Positions 11,341-24,474 of a stretch of DNA of 64,000 nucleotides are shown piece after piece. A program made the position numbers and the translations under genes. The number at the start of each line of letters is the position of its first letter. Positions within the stretch are counted from its first letter, which is position 1. The notes beneath the pieces are model-generated. The model did not search any database and was not told where the DNA came from. It was given only the letters and a program-made list of their open reading frames with translations. Source of the DNA: Galeruca laticollis (taxonomy: Eukaryota > Arthropoda > Insecta > Coleoptera > Chrysomelidae); contig OY998180.1 in assembly GCA_963921935.1 (NCBI GenBank), positions 61,582,551 through 61,646,550 of the forward strand, in the 5' to 3' direction.

Positions 11341-11633
11341 GATATGGTAAATGGGACATATTTTTAGGATATCGGTTAATGGTAAGGTTAGATTTTATCT
11401 TTTTGCTTGGATCGAGGTGAAATCTTACGTCGATTGAGTGAATTTAACTGTGAATACGGATTTATCGTTGAATATAAGTGTGATTTAATCGTTTATAGTA
11501 GATAGGGTGAGTTACTAACCACTTTTTGTGTTAAATTTTTTTCCTTTGACCTAAGTAAGTAAATTCCAACTTATTTCTATTACATATATACAAAACCTAT
11601 ACTAAGAAAAAAAGGGAGGAAAAAGTAAATCAA

Positions 11634-12205
11634 ATGGCGGGAGATAAACCTCCCGAACCTCCTGATAAAAATAATGAAAAAGACCAAAATATATCACAAA
11701 TTATTAGAACAAAAATCTTATACACTCCACATAGCTCTCCCCCGTTTGAAGTATATATTCAGGGAAAGTCAGGGTAATGTGGGCAATTTACATATCATGA
11801 GTATAGCCAAAACTATCTTTAACTTGAAACTACAAGATGTTATAAAATTCACCAGAAAGGGTAAAAACCGAATGGGAGTCACTTTCAAGAATGCAGAAGC
11901 TGCTCACAACATATTAATGAGCAAGACTGGGAAAATTTGGGTTATGAAGTATATATACCAAGTCACAATGTATCAAGCAAAGGTATTGTAAGATTTGTAG
12001 ATACGACCCTTACAAAACAAGGAACAATTCAGTTTATATCAACAAACATCAATAATTGTAAAGTGCTACATGCCAAGAGAATGAATAGAAGAGCGATCGT
12101 TGATGGAAATATAAAGTACATCCCCACAGGCACAGTGTGTTTAACTTTTGCAGGAAAATCATCCCACGAGAAGTGGAAGTATGTGGCATTCCAACCCTGG
12201 TAACT

Positions 12206-12259
<54 letters not shown>

Positions 12260-12938
12260 CACAAATCAATGCAGAGGCAAAGCAAAATGCAAAACTTGCA
12301 GTAAAGGCCACGAAAATGCCTCAAGCTGCAATTTATATTGTATCTACTGCAAAAATAATGATCACTCATCAGTTGATAAAATATGCAAAGAACAAAAAAG
12401 ACAAAAAGACATTAAACAACTGATGGCATTCTCAAACATCTCATATTACGAAGCTAGCCAACAAATACCATCCAATTCTCCCACCAGCCCACCAAAAAAT
12501 GACCTAGGCAACTTTCCAACTCTAAGAAAACAAAACTCAAAAGAACAGACCAACTCAATTCATGTACATGAAAGAAGATTAGCAACAATATCCACAACTC
12601 CTGGAGTAGCATCTTATGTACAAGTAGCCACAACACCCCTAAACAGCAAAAGAAAAAGACAAACAGGCTACGACAAAGCCGCACACACCAAATCCCTAAA
12701 TAATCCAAATGGCAGATCAGAGATAGGAAACAAAACGACAACACATAGTGAACAGCCTCAACAATTAGCAAGAAAAGAGGAAGAAGAAAAACTCCAACTC
12801 GATGTAGTACAAGCAATATCATTTTTATCAGAATCCCACAGAGAGCTTGTGTTAACGTTTATAGGTCACCTAACAGAAATAAACACAGCACAAACATGTA
12901 CACCTCCATCACCATGTACCAAAAAACAAAATACCTGA
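11634..12938 (+). pseudogene. LINE ORF1 (gag-like, zinc knuckles)
   Basis: The start MAGDKPPEPPDKNNEKDQ is at 11634. The chain continues through a region conserved in I/Jockey-type ORF1 (YIQGKSG, SIAKTIFNLKLQDVIKFTRK, GVTFKNAEAAHNIL) across frameshifts. At 12270-12390 the frame shows zinc knuckles CKTCSKGHENASSC and CIYCKNNDHSSVDKIC. A polar C-terminal region rich in S, T, Q and N ends at the stop at 12938. A 51-bp (TA)n run (12208-12258) splits the knuckle region. ORF1 proteins of this class bind LINE RNA in a ribonucleoprotein. Confidence 0.8.
12208..12258. repeat. (TA)n microsatellite inside LINE ORF1
   Basis: About 25 TA units between the codons for WKYVAFQPW and the first zinc knuckle. 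The poly-Tyr-Ile frames on both strands are artefacts of this run. Confidence 0.95.
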
Positions 12939-13017
12939 GGGGACTATATGGACCTGTCCGACATGGACATATTTTGATCTCCTGTGTAATATTTGAAATT
13001 TATTCGCATTCACTCCA

Positions 13018-16000
13018 CTAACTGTAATCCAGTGGAATATACGTTCATACAACTCCAAAACAGATAATTTGAAAGTTATCATTAGAAACCATAATCCTCA
13101 TATAATCCTACTAAATGAAACATGGTTAAAACAAAACTATAATATTTCATGCAGAAACATTCTAATTCTTAGAAACGACAGAGCCGATGGCTACGGTGGA
13201 ACAGCTATTCTAATAAAAAATACCATCAAATTCATCCCAATAACCTACCAAAGTAACTTTGACAACATAAATATTCAAACACAGGCAATACACCTACCAC
13301 ACCATAACATTAATATTCTAAATATATACTGCCCATCAAGCTCAATACTTAGAGTAAATAATTGGATCCATTTTATTCAGCAATTCATGAAACCCCTACT
13401 TATTATGGGAGACCTAAATTGCAACCACCTCGCATGGGGGAGTAAGAGAATAAGTATTAATGGTCGAAACATTATTGACTCCTTAGAGTAACTCCAATTA
13501 GTATATCTAAATGATGGACAGGCTACTAGATTGTCTTCACCAAGTGAGGATAAATATGTGGTGGATGTCACCCTAATATCTTCTGAGTTAACTCATATGC
13601 TACCTGGGAAGTCCTGCTAGACCCTAGAAGTAGTGATCACTACCCAACCATTTGCAAACTTTATTCCAATAATAAAGACAACCCCAATCAGATTGTAACC
13701 ACAAAAAGAAACTATAAAAAAGCTAACTGGAACACCTTTTATGAACATCTCTGTACAATCCCACAACCCCTAACCCACTTCCAATATGAAACATTCCAGG
13801 ATAATATTATAAAAGCAGCAAATGCGTCAATACCATTTTATAAAATCAAACACAACCAAAAATACAATATCCCTTGGTGGGATAACTCCTGTCAAGTATC
13901 CATCAACTGCAGAATATTTGCAATAAAACATTTACCAACTCCCCTACGATAGACAACTTTATAACAGTTAAAAGGAAGATTGCTTCTACTAGAAAACTTC
14001 TCAAGTCCAAAAGAAAGAACAGTTTTCGCAAATTCTGTGTAAAAATAAACCGTAACTCTCCATTAAAAATTATTTGGAATAAAATCAATTAAGCTTCAAA
14101 CCGTACACCTCACAACAACCTATCAAATCAACTTCCACCTGGCATTCTGGCTCAAGAAATCGTATCCTCCTTATGCCCACCTATCATTACCGAAAACATA
14201 CAAACATCCATATCAACAGAAATTGAACCATTCTCCTATCAGGAATATAAATTCACATTAGAGTAAAAAAAAGACTCTGCACCAAATTACATACTCTATG
14301 AGTAAGCACATGCCAACGTCTTCGTCTAAGGATCTACTACAATTTTTTAATGATTGCATGCAAACTGCTACCATGCCACACACATGGAAGCAAACAATTA
14401 TTCTTCCTCTCATAAAGCCCTACAAAGACAAATCAGTAGCAACGAACTATAGACCAATTGGTCTAACTTCATGTGTGGGTAAACTTCTAGAATCACTAAT
14501 AAAAACAGGTTGGAATGGTATGTAAAAAACAAAAAATTACTCAATCCCCTACAGTTTGGATTTAGAAGGAATAAAGGTTGTATGGACTGTTTAACGTTTC
14601 TAACCTCTCATATCCTTATAAACTATTCACCCAATGAATACACCATAGGCGTTTTCTTAGACCTCTCAGCTGCATATGACACAGTTAATATCCAACTTCT
14701 GTACAAAACTTTAATAAACCTAGCCCTACCTAAATATATAATAAACTTAATTTATGCTTTTATAAATAACAGAGTCATATTCGTCCAAGACAACTAAGGA
14801 CAAACAATAGGACCTTTGCCAGCTAATCAAGGTTTAGCCCAAGTGTCTCCCCTTAGTCCAATCCTGTTTAATCTCTATACCCTACCTATTTATGATATCC
14901 TCCCTAAAAATGTTAATCTTGTTCAATATGCAGATGACATGGTACTGATAGTTGGTGGATCGAATGTGAGCCAAATGGTAAATAATTTGAATACATTTTT
15001 AGAAAAACTCAACACATGGTTAGACACACATAATCCCAAACTATCAACCAATAAATCTCATGCAGTAATGTTTAGTAAAGGAATCATAAAAAGATCTATC
15101 CCCAAAATAAAAATAAACTCGGAAACTATTGAATGGTTGGATAAAGTTAAATACCTAGGTAAATACATTCATCAAAACCTAAAATGGAATGGACATATAC
15201 AATACATAGAAACCAAAATATGTAAAGGACTAAACGTTATGCGAGCTCTCTGTGGTACTTGGTGGGGCTGTGATCCTCTCACACTGAGAATACTTTACAA
15301 AGCAATAGTACTGTCACATGGACTATGGTAGACAGATTTTCACCCTCACAAAAAAGAATAAAACAACGCTGGACAAACTTCAAAACCAGGGATTAAGAAT
15401 AGTTACAGGCAACATGAATTCAACACCAATCCCAGCCTTATTATCAGAAAACGTTGAAATGCCCCTCAAATATCGAAGGGAATGGCTGAGCTCCAAATAC
15501 TTAATAAAAAACCTGGCAATATACAATAACCCTATAATCAATATTCTAAAGAAGCTTAATAACATAAGCAAAAACTCAAGATATTGGATTAACAAAGAAA
15601 AACCAACTCTAATACAAATTCTTGACTGACTACAACCATCTACTAATATGATGTACACAAAAGAAATATTGCCTTGCTATGAATTTGACCTAGAAATTCA
15701 GCTAACTCCATTAAATGTGGCAAATCTTCAATCTAATAAAACTGATGAATTCGCACAAATTCAATACCAAAGAATTATATCCAAATTTCCGGATCATAGA
15801 AGAATATTTACAGATGGATCTCTTTATTCCAAAGGCACTGCAGGGTTTGGAGTTTACAGTGAAGAACTCAACTATGCATTTTCATCTAGGCTACCAAAAT
15901 GCACACAAATATGGTTAGGAGAAATTACTGCTATCAACCATGCACTTCAATTCATCTCAAAAACTAACACTGCTAAGGCCATAATCTTCTCAGACTCTAA

Positions 16001-16629
16001 AACTGCACTACAAAAAATATGTAAACCAGCTTTCTCCAAAGAAACAGCATTCATAAATAATAACTAAACAAGGAATTATACTAGCAAATACTAACGGCTT
16101 TAATATTGTACTAGCATGGATTCCATGTCGCTCTGAAATCAAAGGAAACCATAAAGCTGATCAGCTAGCTAAAACAGGTTGTTCCCTTACAGTTCCAGCG
16201 AATATAAAACTGAATTATCAAAACTACTTCCCAGATATTAAGAAGAGCATATGGGCTAAATGGAACAATGAATAGAACCTCATAAAACAGAATAAAAAAT
16301 CGTTCTATTACAAAATTGTCGAACAATTACCAAAATCTCCCTGGTTTAACCAATACCAATACAAAAACAGAAGACATTTAACAACAGTTATAAGAAAGAT
16401 AACAGGAATTAGAGATGATCCACTATGTGAATGTAGGCAAATAGGATCACTTAACCACATAATACTAGAATGTCCAATTAATATATCAAACCAATTCAAC
16501 CTATACATAGAGCTATGCAAAACTAGACTTAGCGCGCCATTTTATATATGTACAATTTTAGCCAATTTAAATTATGAACGATTATCAATAATACACCAAT
16601 TTATAACTATGTTTAAAATATCCCTTTAA
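13018..16629 (+). pseudogene. LINE ORF2 (endonuclease, RT, RNase H)
   Basis: An APE-type endonuclease opens with VIQWNIRSYNSK, ILLNETWLK and LLIMGDLNCNHLAWGS (13018-13490). RT motifs are NYRPIGLTSCVGKLLE, LQFGFRRNKGCMDCL, GVFLDLSAAYDTVN (about 14650-14690, first catalytic aspartate) and VQYADDMVLI (about 14920-14950, YADD box). The RNase H domain shows IFTDGSLYSKGTAGFGVY, E in LGEITAINHAL, and SDSKTALQ (15810-16015), then GNHKADQLAK. The tail has CECRQIGSLNHIILEC, a zinc-ribbon-like motif common in these LINEs. Stops at several places (for example 13489, 14796, 15331, 15629, 16066) and frame changes inactivate it, although the catalytic residues remain visible. Confidence 0.88.
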
Positions 16630-16978
16630 CTTAATCTTCTCTTTTATAGACCTGGGTTTCTCCACCTATATCCGAGGTAGCATTTCTGGGTGTGTCCAAG
16701 CTTGGCCGCTACCCCCAAGCGAGAAAAGTTAATTTCCTGTGTTGTGAAGTCTTACCTTACTAATACCTCAATACTCACCATAAGTAATATGAAAGTGTAA
16801 TAACTCTTAGTACCTATGCTCAACAGTAGTGCAGTTTTGTTTAAGGAAGATATCCATTCTAGAGGGAGGGAAATATTGCCAAGAGCAAGACTTTTTCCCC
16901 CACATGTATAAAACTGGGTAAATTATCCCTCGGATATAGCCCAAAAAAGAAACAAGAAGAAGAAGATATGGTAAATGG

Positions 16979-19900
16979 ACTGACTCTATTGAATATGAAA
17001 TAGTGGGGCTCTTAAGAATTTTAACATTGGAAGACACTCCTGTTAAGGCTATGGATACAATCATAAAGAGCAAAATTGATATTTTCCTGCTGTAAAATTC
17101 CAAATGCAATAATTATAAATAACGTAAGAATAATTTGCAATTATTTAGCATAATTTTATTCAATGCTGCTTTGATGGCTGCCCTTACATAGATAGCAGTC
17201 CAGTTTAAAGTTGTCACTTTTCATATATATAAAAAGATTTGCGAAATCTTCGGATTCCCTTATATTGAGGATAAGCTCAAAATTATCTTTAAATGCGTAT
17301 AAAAGTTAACTTTTTCTCGATGACTTTAAATGACGAGAAAGACTGCTACTTTTAGAAGTGAGTGATTTTGGATGTAGTGAATAAAATTGCTTTGAGCGGA
17401 TTTTTATTATCTCCATAAGTTATTTTTATAACAATCGAAGCAAAATCAAGGAAGTGGTACTTAATTCCCGACTACTGCTTCTGGTACCTTTTGTCCTGAC
17501 GGTTTAGTTTCTTCTGTTTGGATTGTTTCGCGCCCAGACATTTTACCCCTCGACTGTTTCGCCACCGACCGTGACGCCCCATAATTATACCATAGTTTTT
17601 ACACATTTATTATTATACAATATAGAATACGTATTATATTATTATGGACTTTGAGACACCGTTTTCAAATTCCGGGTAACCCAAACTTACCTACTACAAG
17701 GCTCCTCTGAATGACGTCTTATTGTTAGAAAAATAATAATAATTAGAGGCTTAACAACAACTCAGAAAAATATCAGACATGCGAAACAGACAGGGGCGGA
17801 ACGGAGCCATAAATTAACAGGCAGAGGAGGAACGGCTATAGCGAGACGGTAGAGGCCTTACAGAACTTTCAGTACAGTTCCTATTGTATAGGTAAAAATT
17901 CTACACACCAATTTTTTTAAAAGAACAGAAACACTTCATACATAGAAAGATTATGGAGCATGTATCTGGAGTTTATACAAATTTTTAATGTTTTCACGTC
18001 TTTTAATTAAGTGATGGCAATTTTTTTATTTCTTAGGTAGACAAAATCGAACAAAATCTAGATTCGTGAGTGATCAGTTTACATTGTCATGACTTTCAGG
18101 GAACAGAATGTTGCTAGTCACATTGTTTATCCGTCAAAAGAACGTTATAATTGTAAAAAAACAAGAAAATTGTATAAAAAATAAAATTGTCGCTATTAGG
18201 CTTGAAATGAAGTATTACTTTCGGTAAAACTTTTGTCATGATTTTTCATTTTCTGGAAAACACAATTTCCTGAACTGTTAATAATTGTAACAATTCGCAA
18301 GATGTTGTTTTTTGGTTTCTAAGTAAAGGTCTTAAGTTTTTATAAGAAACACTTTTTTTATGTGTTTACTTTCATGGTAAAATCAACCTCTGGGAAAGTT
18401 AGATGGCTGCCCGGTTGACTGGCTTATTTCATTATTCCTACTGGCGAATTGGAAGTAAGTGACGGCTCGTTACATCTTTCGATATATTATCCTGCCTAGA
18501 GGCGTTTCTATCTTTTGAAGCTTTTATTAACAATTGTGACTACCCATAATTTTCGGATAAATTTCCTTGGACAGCAAAAGAAAAACAGGTTGCCTTGTAA
18601 GCCAATCTGCAGACTATGAGGCTCAATGATTATGAGTTTTGAGTTTGATGGGTTCAGAGCTGCAAATAGGAATTCCGTCAGCTATTGATAACGGCTACGT
18701 TACCATCTTATAGCTTATACCCACAGTCAGAGAAGTCTTCTACACGTATGGGTTTAATTTTTGATGTGGGAGAGACATTTTTGATAAAATTGGTATGATA
18801 TGTTAGATATATATTCCCGGATTTACCGAATTGAACATAATAAAATATTTCTTTTCGCAAACTTATTGTACTCGAACTGTTGTGTTACTGAAATGATAAA
18901 ATTTACTTAACAAATGTTTTTATAATCCCATCTCAGTTATTTACGGTAGAATATTTCGCTCTGAATTTTCAACACCATCTTACATTTTAGAAATTCTTTT
19001 AGGTATCACAATGGTCCCGTTCAAACAGTCGACAATAATTGAGGCCCAATATGTCCTGAAGATTTTTAAAGTATCAAATTTCAATGAAATATCTCTCTCT
19101 TAAATTTACAGCAATAAACTGCGATATTCAGCCAGACTAAAATAAAATTTAATGAATTCTGCTATTTCAATAAGCGTCACCAACTACTTAGACGATCTCT
19201 TTTCATGTTCACACGTTTCGTCCATCTTTTATTACTACCTTAATCCATTTTGTAGTGACCTGTACATGATTCAGAAAAAGCAATAAATCAACTTGTGTCT
19301 GCTTTACGGCCTATTTAAGGAATGTCGAATATTCGACTAAGCAAATAAGTGTACCTGGCCCGCCTATTAATTTTTATTTTTTTTAATCTCCATTGTAAAT
19401 TCCGATAAAATTGGTTGTATATCCTGGTCGTCTAAAAATTATACCGGATTAATTTTCAATAAAATGTTTATTAAGTAGTACTTATTGTTGCAATCCACAT
19501 TTTGTAACATTTTTTATTACAAATATCAACAACGAATTGAACTGTGAAGCTTTTTTTTCAGACATTTTATGTATGTAGAAAACACGCGTACAATCAGAGC
19601 AATCCAAATGTGAACGACGATGCTTAGTGGTGTAATTCAAACACGCGAAGGGAAGGAGACGACTTTAATAAAAATGCTATTGTGGAAAATATCTGCCAAA
19701 ATACTTTTGAAATCGTTGTGGGCACAATCATTATTCCAGAATAATTCAAATTAGTTTGAAACAAACCGTTTTAAAAATGCACTGCTGCTCTTGAAGTTTA
19801 TTAAACTGCAGAAAATAACATCAGGAGAGTTTTTTAAAAAAAATTTGAATCCAAAAATTATGGTATAAGGAAATCTTCTTTGGTCATATATGTTATTCTA

Positions 19901-20089
19901 ACTTTCTTCGTATGCCTACATTCTCTAACTCATGTGGGAGCGACGTCCAGTTGTGTTTGCGAACCGTGGTCTCTATTGTTGTGTAATATATACTTCTTAT
20001 ATTGTTCCATCCGGAACTAAAACAGTGAAAACAGCATGTTAATCTTAAAGTAGAACAATTTTCACTTGCACATCGTGAGTATTATCAAA
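16979..20089. other. unassigned AT-rich DNA
   Basis: Immediately after the LINE, host sequence resumes with a possible decayed coding patch (RILTLEDTPVKAMDTIIKS, about 17010-17070) of unknown identity. A GC-richer patch at 17460-17580 and a purine-rich patch near 17790-17860 stand out, but no gene, repeat or RNA could be supported. Confidence 0.45.
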
Positions 20090-20400
20090 CAGAAAGAAAA
20101 GTAGGATGATTGTAGTAGAAGTGAGATACGCTAAGAACAGTAAAAGATGTAACTAAGGATGGGAGAGTTGGAAAGCAAAAAATAAGTGAAGAATTAAACA
20201 TAGAAGCAATAGAGCAGAGGAATTTAGGTTGGCGGGGACATATGTACAGAAATTCAGTATAAGAGAATACGGGAAAGCAAAATGCCGGTTGAAAAGAAGA
20301 GAGAAGGACCGGAAGAAATGAAATATATTGAAAAAAGCGTAAAACATCGTTAGACGTCAAATAGATCTTAAATACAGTAAACATGGTTTGCATTCGTAGC
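20090..20400 (+). pseudogene. possible decayed LINE RT C-terminus
   Basis: The frame reading LGWRGHMYRNS, followed by a Lys/Arg-rich run, resembles the 'LRWxGHVxRM...GRPRKRW' tails of insect RTE/Jockey-type LINE proteins. Stops are frequent and there is no RT core upstream, so the call is tentative. The reverse-strand open frame here is a shadow of purine-rich sequence. Confidence 0.3.
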
Positions 20401-22927
20401 TGCAAAACAGCTCTTTGTAGTCTGGAAGGCATCTTTGTTCATAACATTTTCTCAATCTCATAGGTACACCAATGTTACTTTATGAATAGTTATGGAGGAT
20501 TTGCGAAAGTTCTACTATTAGCTTTTTCTTCTAGTTGGTATATACTGTTTTTTCTTATCTCATTATTTTTCACAAGAATTTTCTACAATTGTTATGCTTT
20601 TACTTCTTTAGTATACAATTGATAAACTGAAGTTAACAGATCTATTTTATGAGGCAATTAAAAAGTTACTTTTTTTATAATGTAATAATCAACAAATTCA
20701 CTGCAGTAAATAAGAAATGGTGAAAACTTTTCTTTTTCATCTATAGATAGATTGACTAGCACATGGCCGTCAAACACCAATAAAAACCTAATAAACCAAA
20801 TTACTGCCTACTGCCCTATTCACAGTCCTTTTTGTTCAGTCGAAAAAAAAAATAAACATGAATGCCCAGCCCAACTCTCAACCGAGGGCGACGAGAAGGA
20901 CAATAAAGTATAATTGTCGAAAGCGAGAAACTTCGGTCACACGAATTAAGATTTCAAAGGACACACCTGGGATATGTCATCGTCATTTAGGCGTTATAGC
21001 GAGCAGGTAACTGAAAAAGCAGAGACTGCAAAAAATCGAAAGAAAAATTAAAGCAGAACCGGATCAACATGAATGAAAAATATGTTCTCTGGCTTTTATT
21101 AAAACATGTCCACGGCAGTTTGTCAAATTATGATTTGTTGTACATGACTTTGACTACATTCAAAGAAATAATATCAAAATACAATCCCCAATGGAATAAA
21201 CTCTCCGATTCATTAGAAGATAGTTCTTTTATTTACACCAGTATATCATAGAGAATTTTATAATAACGATTTTATTATCCAACAGGTCGTGTGGTGTCAG
21301 TTTTCCGCTCAAAATTCTTAGCCAAAACAACGGTTGATGTGGAATTGTTCAGCACTTGAATGAACGAGCGCCGATGTATTTGGGATGATTTTTATTCTTT
21401 TCTTTTAGTGGATTATTGTTTTGAAACTTTGAGAAGTTTATAAGCTGATTTTCGCTGCTTTTTAGGGACAACGAAGTCTGAAAAATATAGAGATTTGCAT
21501 GGGCAGAGATCCATAATAGGACACTGACATCACAGTGAAATTTATGTTAGACAACTTAACCGCGGATATTGATGGAAGAGAATTACCAAATATTTTCACC
21601 ATTGTCTCATGACACACACATTATTCTAAATGTAGATAGCTAGGCAAAAAATTTACTAGATACAGTTGTGAAATTCTAGACCTATGTAAAAAAAATGGGA
21701 ACTGTCGTTTTAGCTTTTAAAGCTCATTTTCAAATATATTCAGATTTTCTTAAAAAGGTAAGAACCAAAATAAATAGTTTTATTGGATGTTCTACCCTAA
21801 TTCAATAACACCTTTCTCGATACTGTCAATGTAGCCGTTAAAAGTTATTGACTTTCCAATATTTACAACGAACTGTGAAATACGGGATAGTTTGAACAAA
21901 TCCATGTTAAAACACATTATTATTTACAATAGGCAATGTTAAAATTTCAATAGACAGAATAGCCTACGTGCAAAATCTGTTTAGTTGACCCGCCCATGGC
22001 GGAAATAAAGAATAAATCATTCGGAACTTGTAGAAGTGTAAGTTTCTTTGGGTGTTCAGGTGCCAGGATTAGTTTATTGCTACATCATAAAAGTGTACTT
22101 TGCCAACTTTTACAATCTCAATCCTTTCCTTTTACTGCGAACTTTATTATTTATTAGCTGTTACTCTGATGAAAAATGTTATAGACTGAGTACGTTACGA
22201 GATAGAAAAAAATGTATTTGATGGTAGACGTGATCGTGGGATAAAAATATTATCAGAAAAGCATGTGAATACGTTTAGTTCTCCGAAATATGCTTGTATA
22301 TATTACGGAAGGAAACTTTATTTTGCTACGGAGCTCAAAGCATACGGCTTATAGCTTTCACAATTTTTGTGAAATCTCGGCATGCTCTTAAATGATAAAC
22401 TAGGAAATAAATTTAAATATCTATAACAAAATCATTGGAATGTTAAGATATGTATCTTCATTTTAATTGAATAAACATGTACTATTTCCATAAGTGTGTA
22501 TTCGTTAAAAATTACAACATACCTATACTTAGTGACGTTTCACTTTTGGATATAAACAGTTTATAAAGTCAGCAACTAAATAAACAATTATTTCACAAAT
22601 ATATACCAATGTTAATTTTTTGTTTTGAAGTTTGTTACACTATTTTGAAAGATGAATGCAGATATTTATGTGTATTATAGCTGCTCTTCCCATTTTAATC
22701 AACTGAAGTCCCAGTTAATAGTATCGTGTTAAGACGTTTTGACCTACACTATAACTAAGCTAAAGTCTCTTATTGCAATCCAAGGTATAGAAATAATCAA
22801 CTTTAAAACTGCAAGATCAAAGAAGTTCACCAATATTTGGGCTTCCGGAAAAGCAGTTCTTATAGTAACTTTGCTTTCACTGTTTTCGGTCCCTGTCTAC
22901 TACCTCGAAGTTGGCAATACGATACAA
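20401..22927. other. unassigned AT-rich DNA
   Basis: No recognisable coding or repeat structure. A 60-codon frame beginning at 21069 lacks homology that I can see and has no supporting signals. Confidence 0.45.
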
Positions 22928-23078
22928 AATAAATGGTTTTAAAGATTAAAATCAACTTTTCCGCATTCCGGAGGCTGTATCCTGCTAATATACCAAAATT
23001 TGTCCAAAAATTACCAAAAATGTGGTATACCTGGGTTTATAGCACCAGTTGTACTGCTCTGGCGAACTGAAAATCAAT
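22928..23078. mobile_element. family H fragment (A end plus one monomer)
   Basis: AAATGGTTTTAAAGATTAAA and CAACTTTTCCGCATT match the family A end; CCGGAGGCTGTATCCTGCTAA through GAACTGAAAATCAAT is one monomer. The piece between the end and the first GGCTGTAT box is missing, so the copy is internally deleted, and it lacks a B end. Confidence 0.8.
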
Positions 23079-23464
23079 CATTATTTGTTAGATGGATTGG
23101 TGGAATTTTGTTCTGGCGACCTGTGTTATTTTGGGTTCTGTGATTTTCAAAATATTATGTGGTATTTCGGCCGCTTTAATTCAGTACGAGTGTTTCCTAT
23201 GAACCTAAATGCATTGATAACTGGCTGGAAGTGTTGGTGAGTGAAAATCTGCACTAAAAATCATTTTAAAGCGATACAGTCACTCTGATACCAATTGTGT
23301 TTGTTAAGTTTTTGCGACTTTGTTCATTCCACCAAAATAATTGTTGGGTTTAGTTGTTATTAGTGACCTCAAATTAGCGATACCTGAATTTTGATAATTA
23401 AATAGTTTCGGAGTTTAGCGAAACTTGTTCAATATTCCTACAATAGAACCAAACGGAATCTTAT
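23079..23464. other. unassigned; likely LINE 5' flank or UTR
   Basis: No motif recognised. The start of the CR1/Jockey-like LINE is not sharply defined here. Confidence 0.35.
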
Positions 23465-23523
23465 CACCAGAACGAAATACTAACCATTGTTAGGAGCGAC
23501 CCACACTTGTAGCTGAACTGATA

Positions 23524-24184
23524 ATGACGATAACTGGCGAAATATTATTAGAAGAGATTAAAAGCAGTAAAAAGGAATTGATTTCACTTGTAGAAGCCGT
23601 CGAGGTCAGACTGTCCTTGATAATTGAAGAGCTGTATAGAAAATTAAGCAATGTTGAAGCTGAAAACGAGTACATTTTGAATAAAATTGAGAAGATCGAA
23701 AGAAAGACGAAAGAGAATAACATCGTCATATTCGGACTTCACATAAAACCTGATGATATAACGCCTGGATTTATCTGCTCAGAACTGAAAAGATTAGAAA
23801 ACGTCAATTTATCTGAATCCGATCTCAACAATACCTACGCATTGGGCAAGAAGGATAACGCACCAGTCAAAGTTGAATTCTTATCTTATTTGAAAAAAGC
23901 ATCGGTATTCAAAAACGTGAAAAACCTCAAAGGTACTCATGTAACAATTACCAATGATTTGACACTGTCATAGAGAGAAGAGTACAGAAACCTGAAAAAA
24001 CATCTGAACCTTGCAAAAGCTAACAATTACAATACCTGCTACATCAGAAGAAACAGATGTGGATGGTAAGTTATATACAGCAGAAGAGTTAGTAGGAACC
24101 GAAACCACTGATAAAAACAATAAAAAAGCAAACAGAGAACCTAATAACCCGACCCCCAGTAATCCAAAAGTAGAAAACAATAAA
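23524..24184 (+). pseudogene. LINE ORF1 (coiled coil plus RRM-like)
   Basis: The first 149 codons are open from ATG at 23524. An N-terminal heptad-like helical region (EEIKSSKKELISLVEAVEVR through KIEKIERKTKENN) is followed by NIVIFGLH and a VKVEFLS...FKNVKNLKGTHVTITNDLT segment, as in RNA-binding ORF1 proteins of L1/CR1-type elements. After the TAG at 23971 the frame continues recognisably (REEYRNLKKHLNLAKANNYN), so the stop is a lesion, and a frameshift follows. Probable RNA chaperone of the LINE. Confidence 0.65.
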
Positions 24185-24474
24185 TAATCACTGAAAAAAA
24201 GGACCTAACAACTAAATCTACTCAATCAACCTCAGGAAACAAACAAGAACTGCCTTTACTGAAGGATACTATTGACAAACCAAATATAAAAACTCAGGGT
24301 CTGTACACAGCAATAGATAAATCATTCCCTTTTCACATTTTTGCTCCGAAAATAGTAGGATGATAAAAGAGGATATCTACTACAACACACTTAATTTTAT
24401 ACTATTTGATAAACCTTACCACACACCAGTTTTAAACTGTATTATTTTTCTTTATATTTTTTTTCAAATGGATC

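Larger units (their letters stand above)
11355..16964 (+). mobile_element. near full-length I-like LINE with target duplication
   Basis: The unit runs from ~280 bases of 5' untranslated sequence through ORF1 and ORF2 to a GAA-rich tail (AAGAAACAAGAAGAAGAA). The 14 bases GATATGGTAAATGG occur just before (11341-11354) and just after (16965-16978), which reads as the target-site duplication. An RNase H domain after the RT, and a gag-like ORF1 with zinc knuckles, point to the I/Outcast/R1-type group rather than CR1 or RTE. Both ORFs are broken by stops and frameshifts, so this copy is dead. Confidence 0.85.

Noticed and set aside
12029..12423. Open frames on both strands rich in Tyr-Ile repeats
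   Set aside because: They translate the (TA)n microsatellite inside LINE ORF1.
12454..12822. 122-codon minus-strand frame, hydrophobic
   Set aside because: Antisense shadow of LINE ORF1; its composition simply mirrors the polar sense frame.
20085..20432. Minus-strand hydrophobic frames
   Set aside because: Shadows of a purine-rich stretch that more likely is a decayed LINE tail on the plus strand.
21069..21251. 60-codon frame as a possible host exon
   Set aside because: No splice signals or homology that could be supported.
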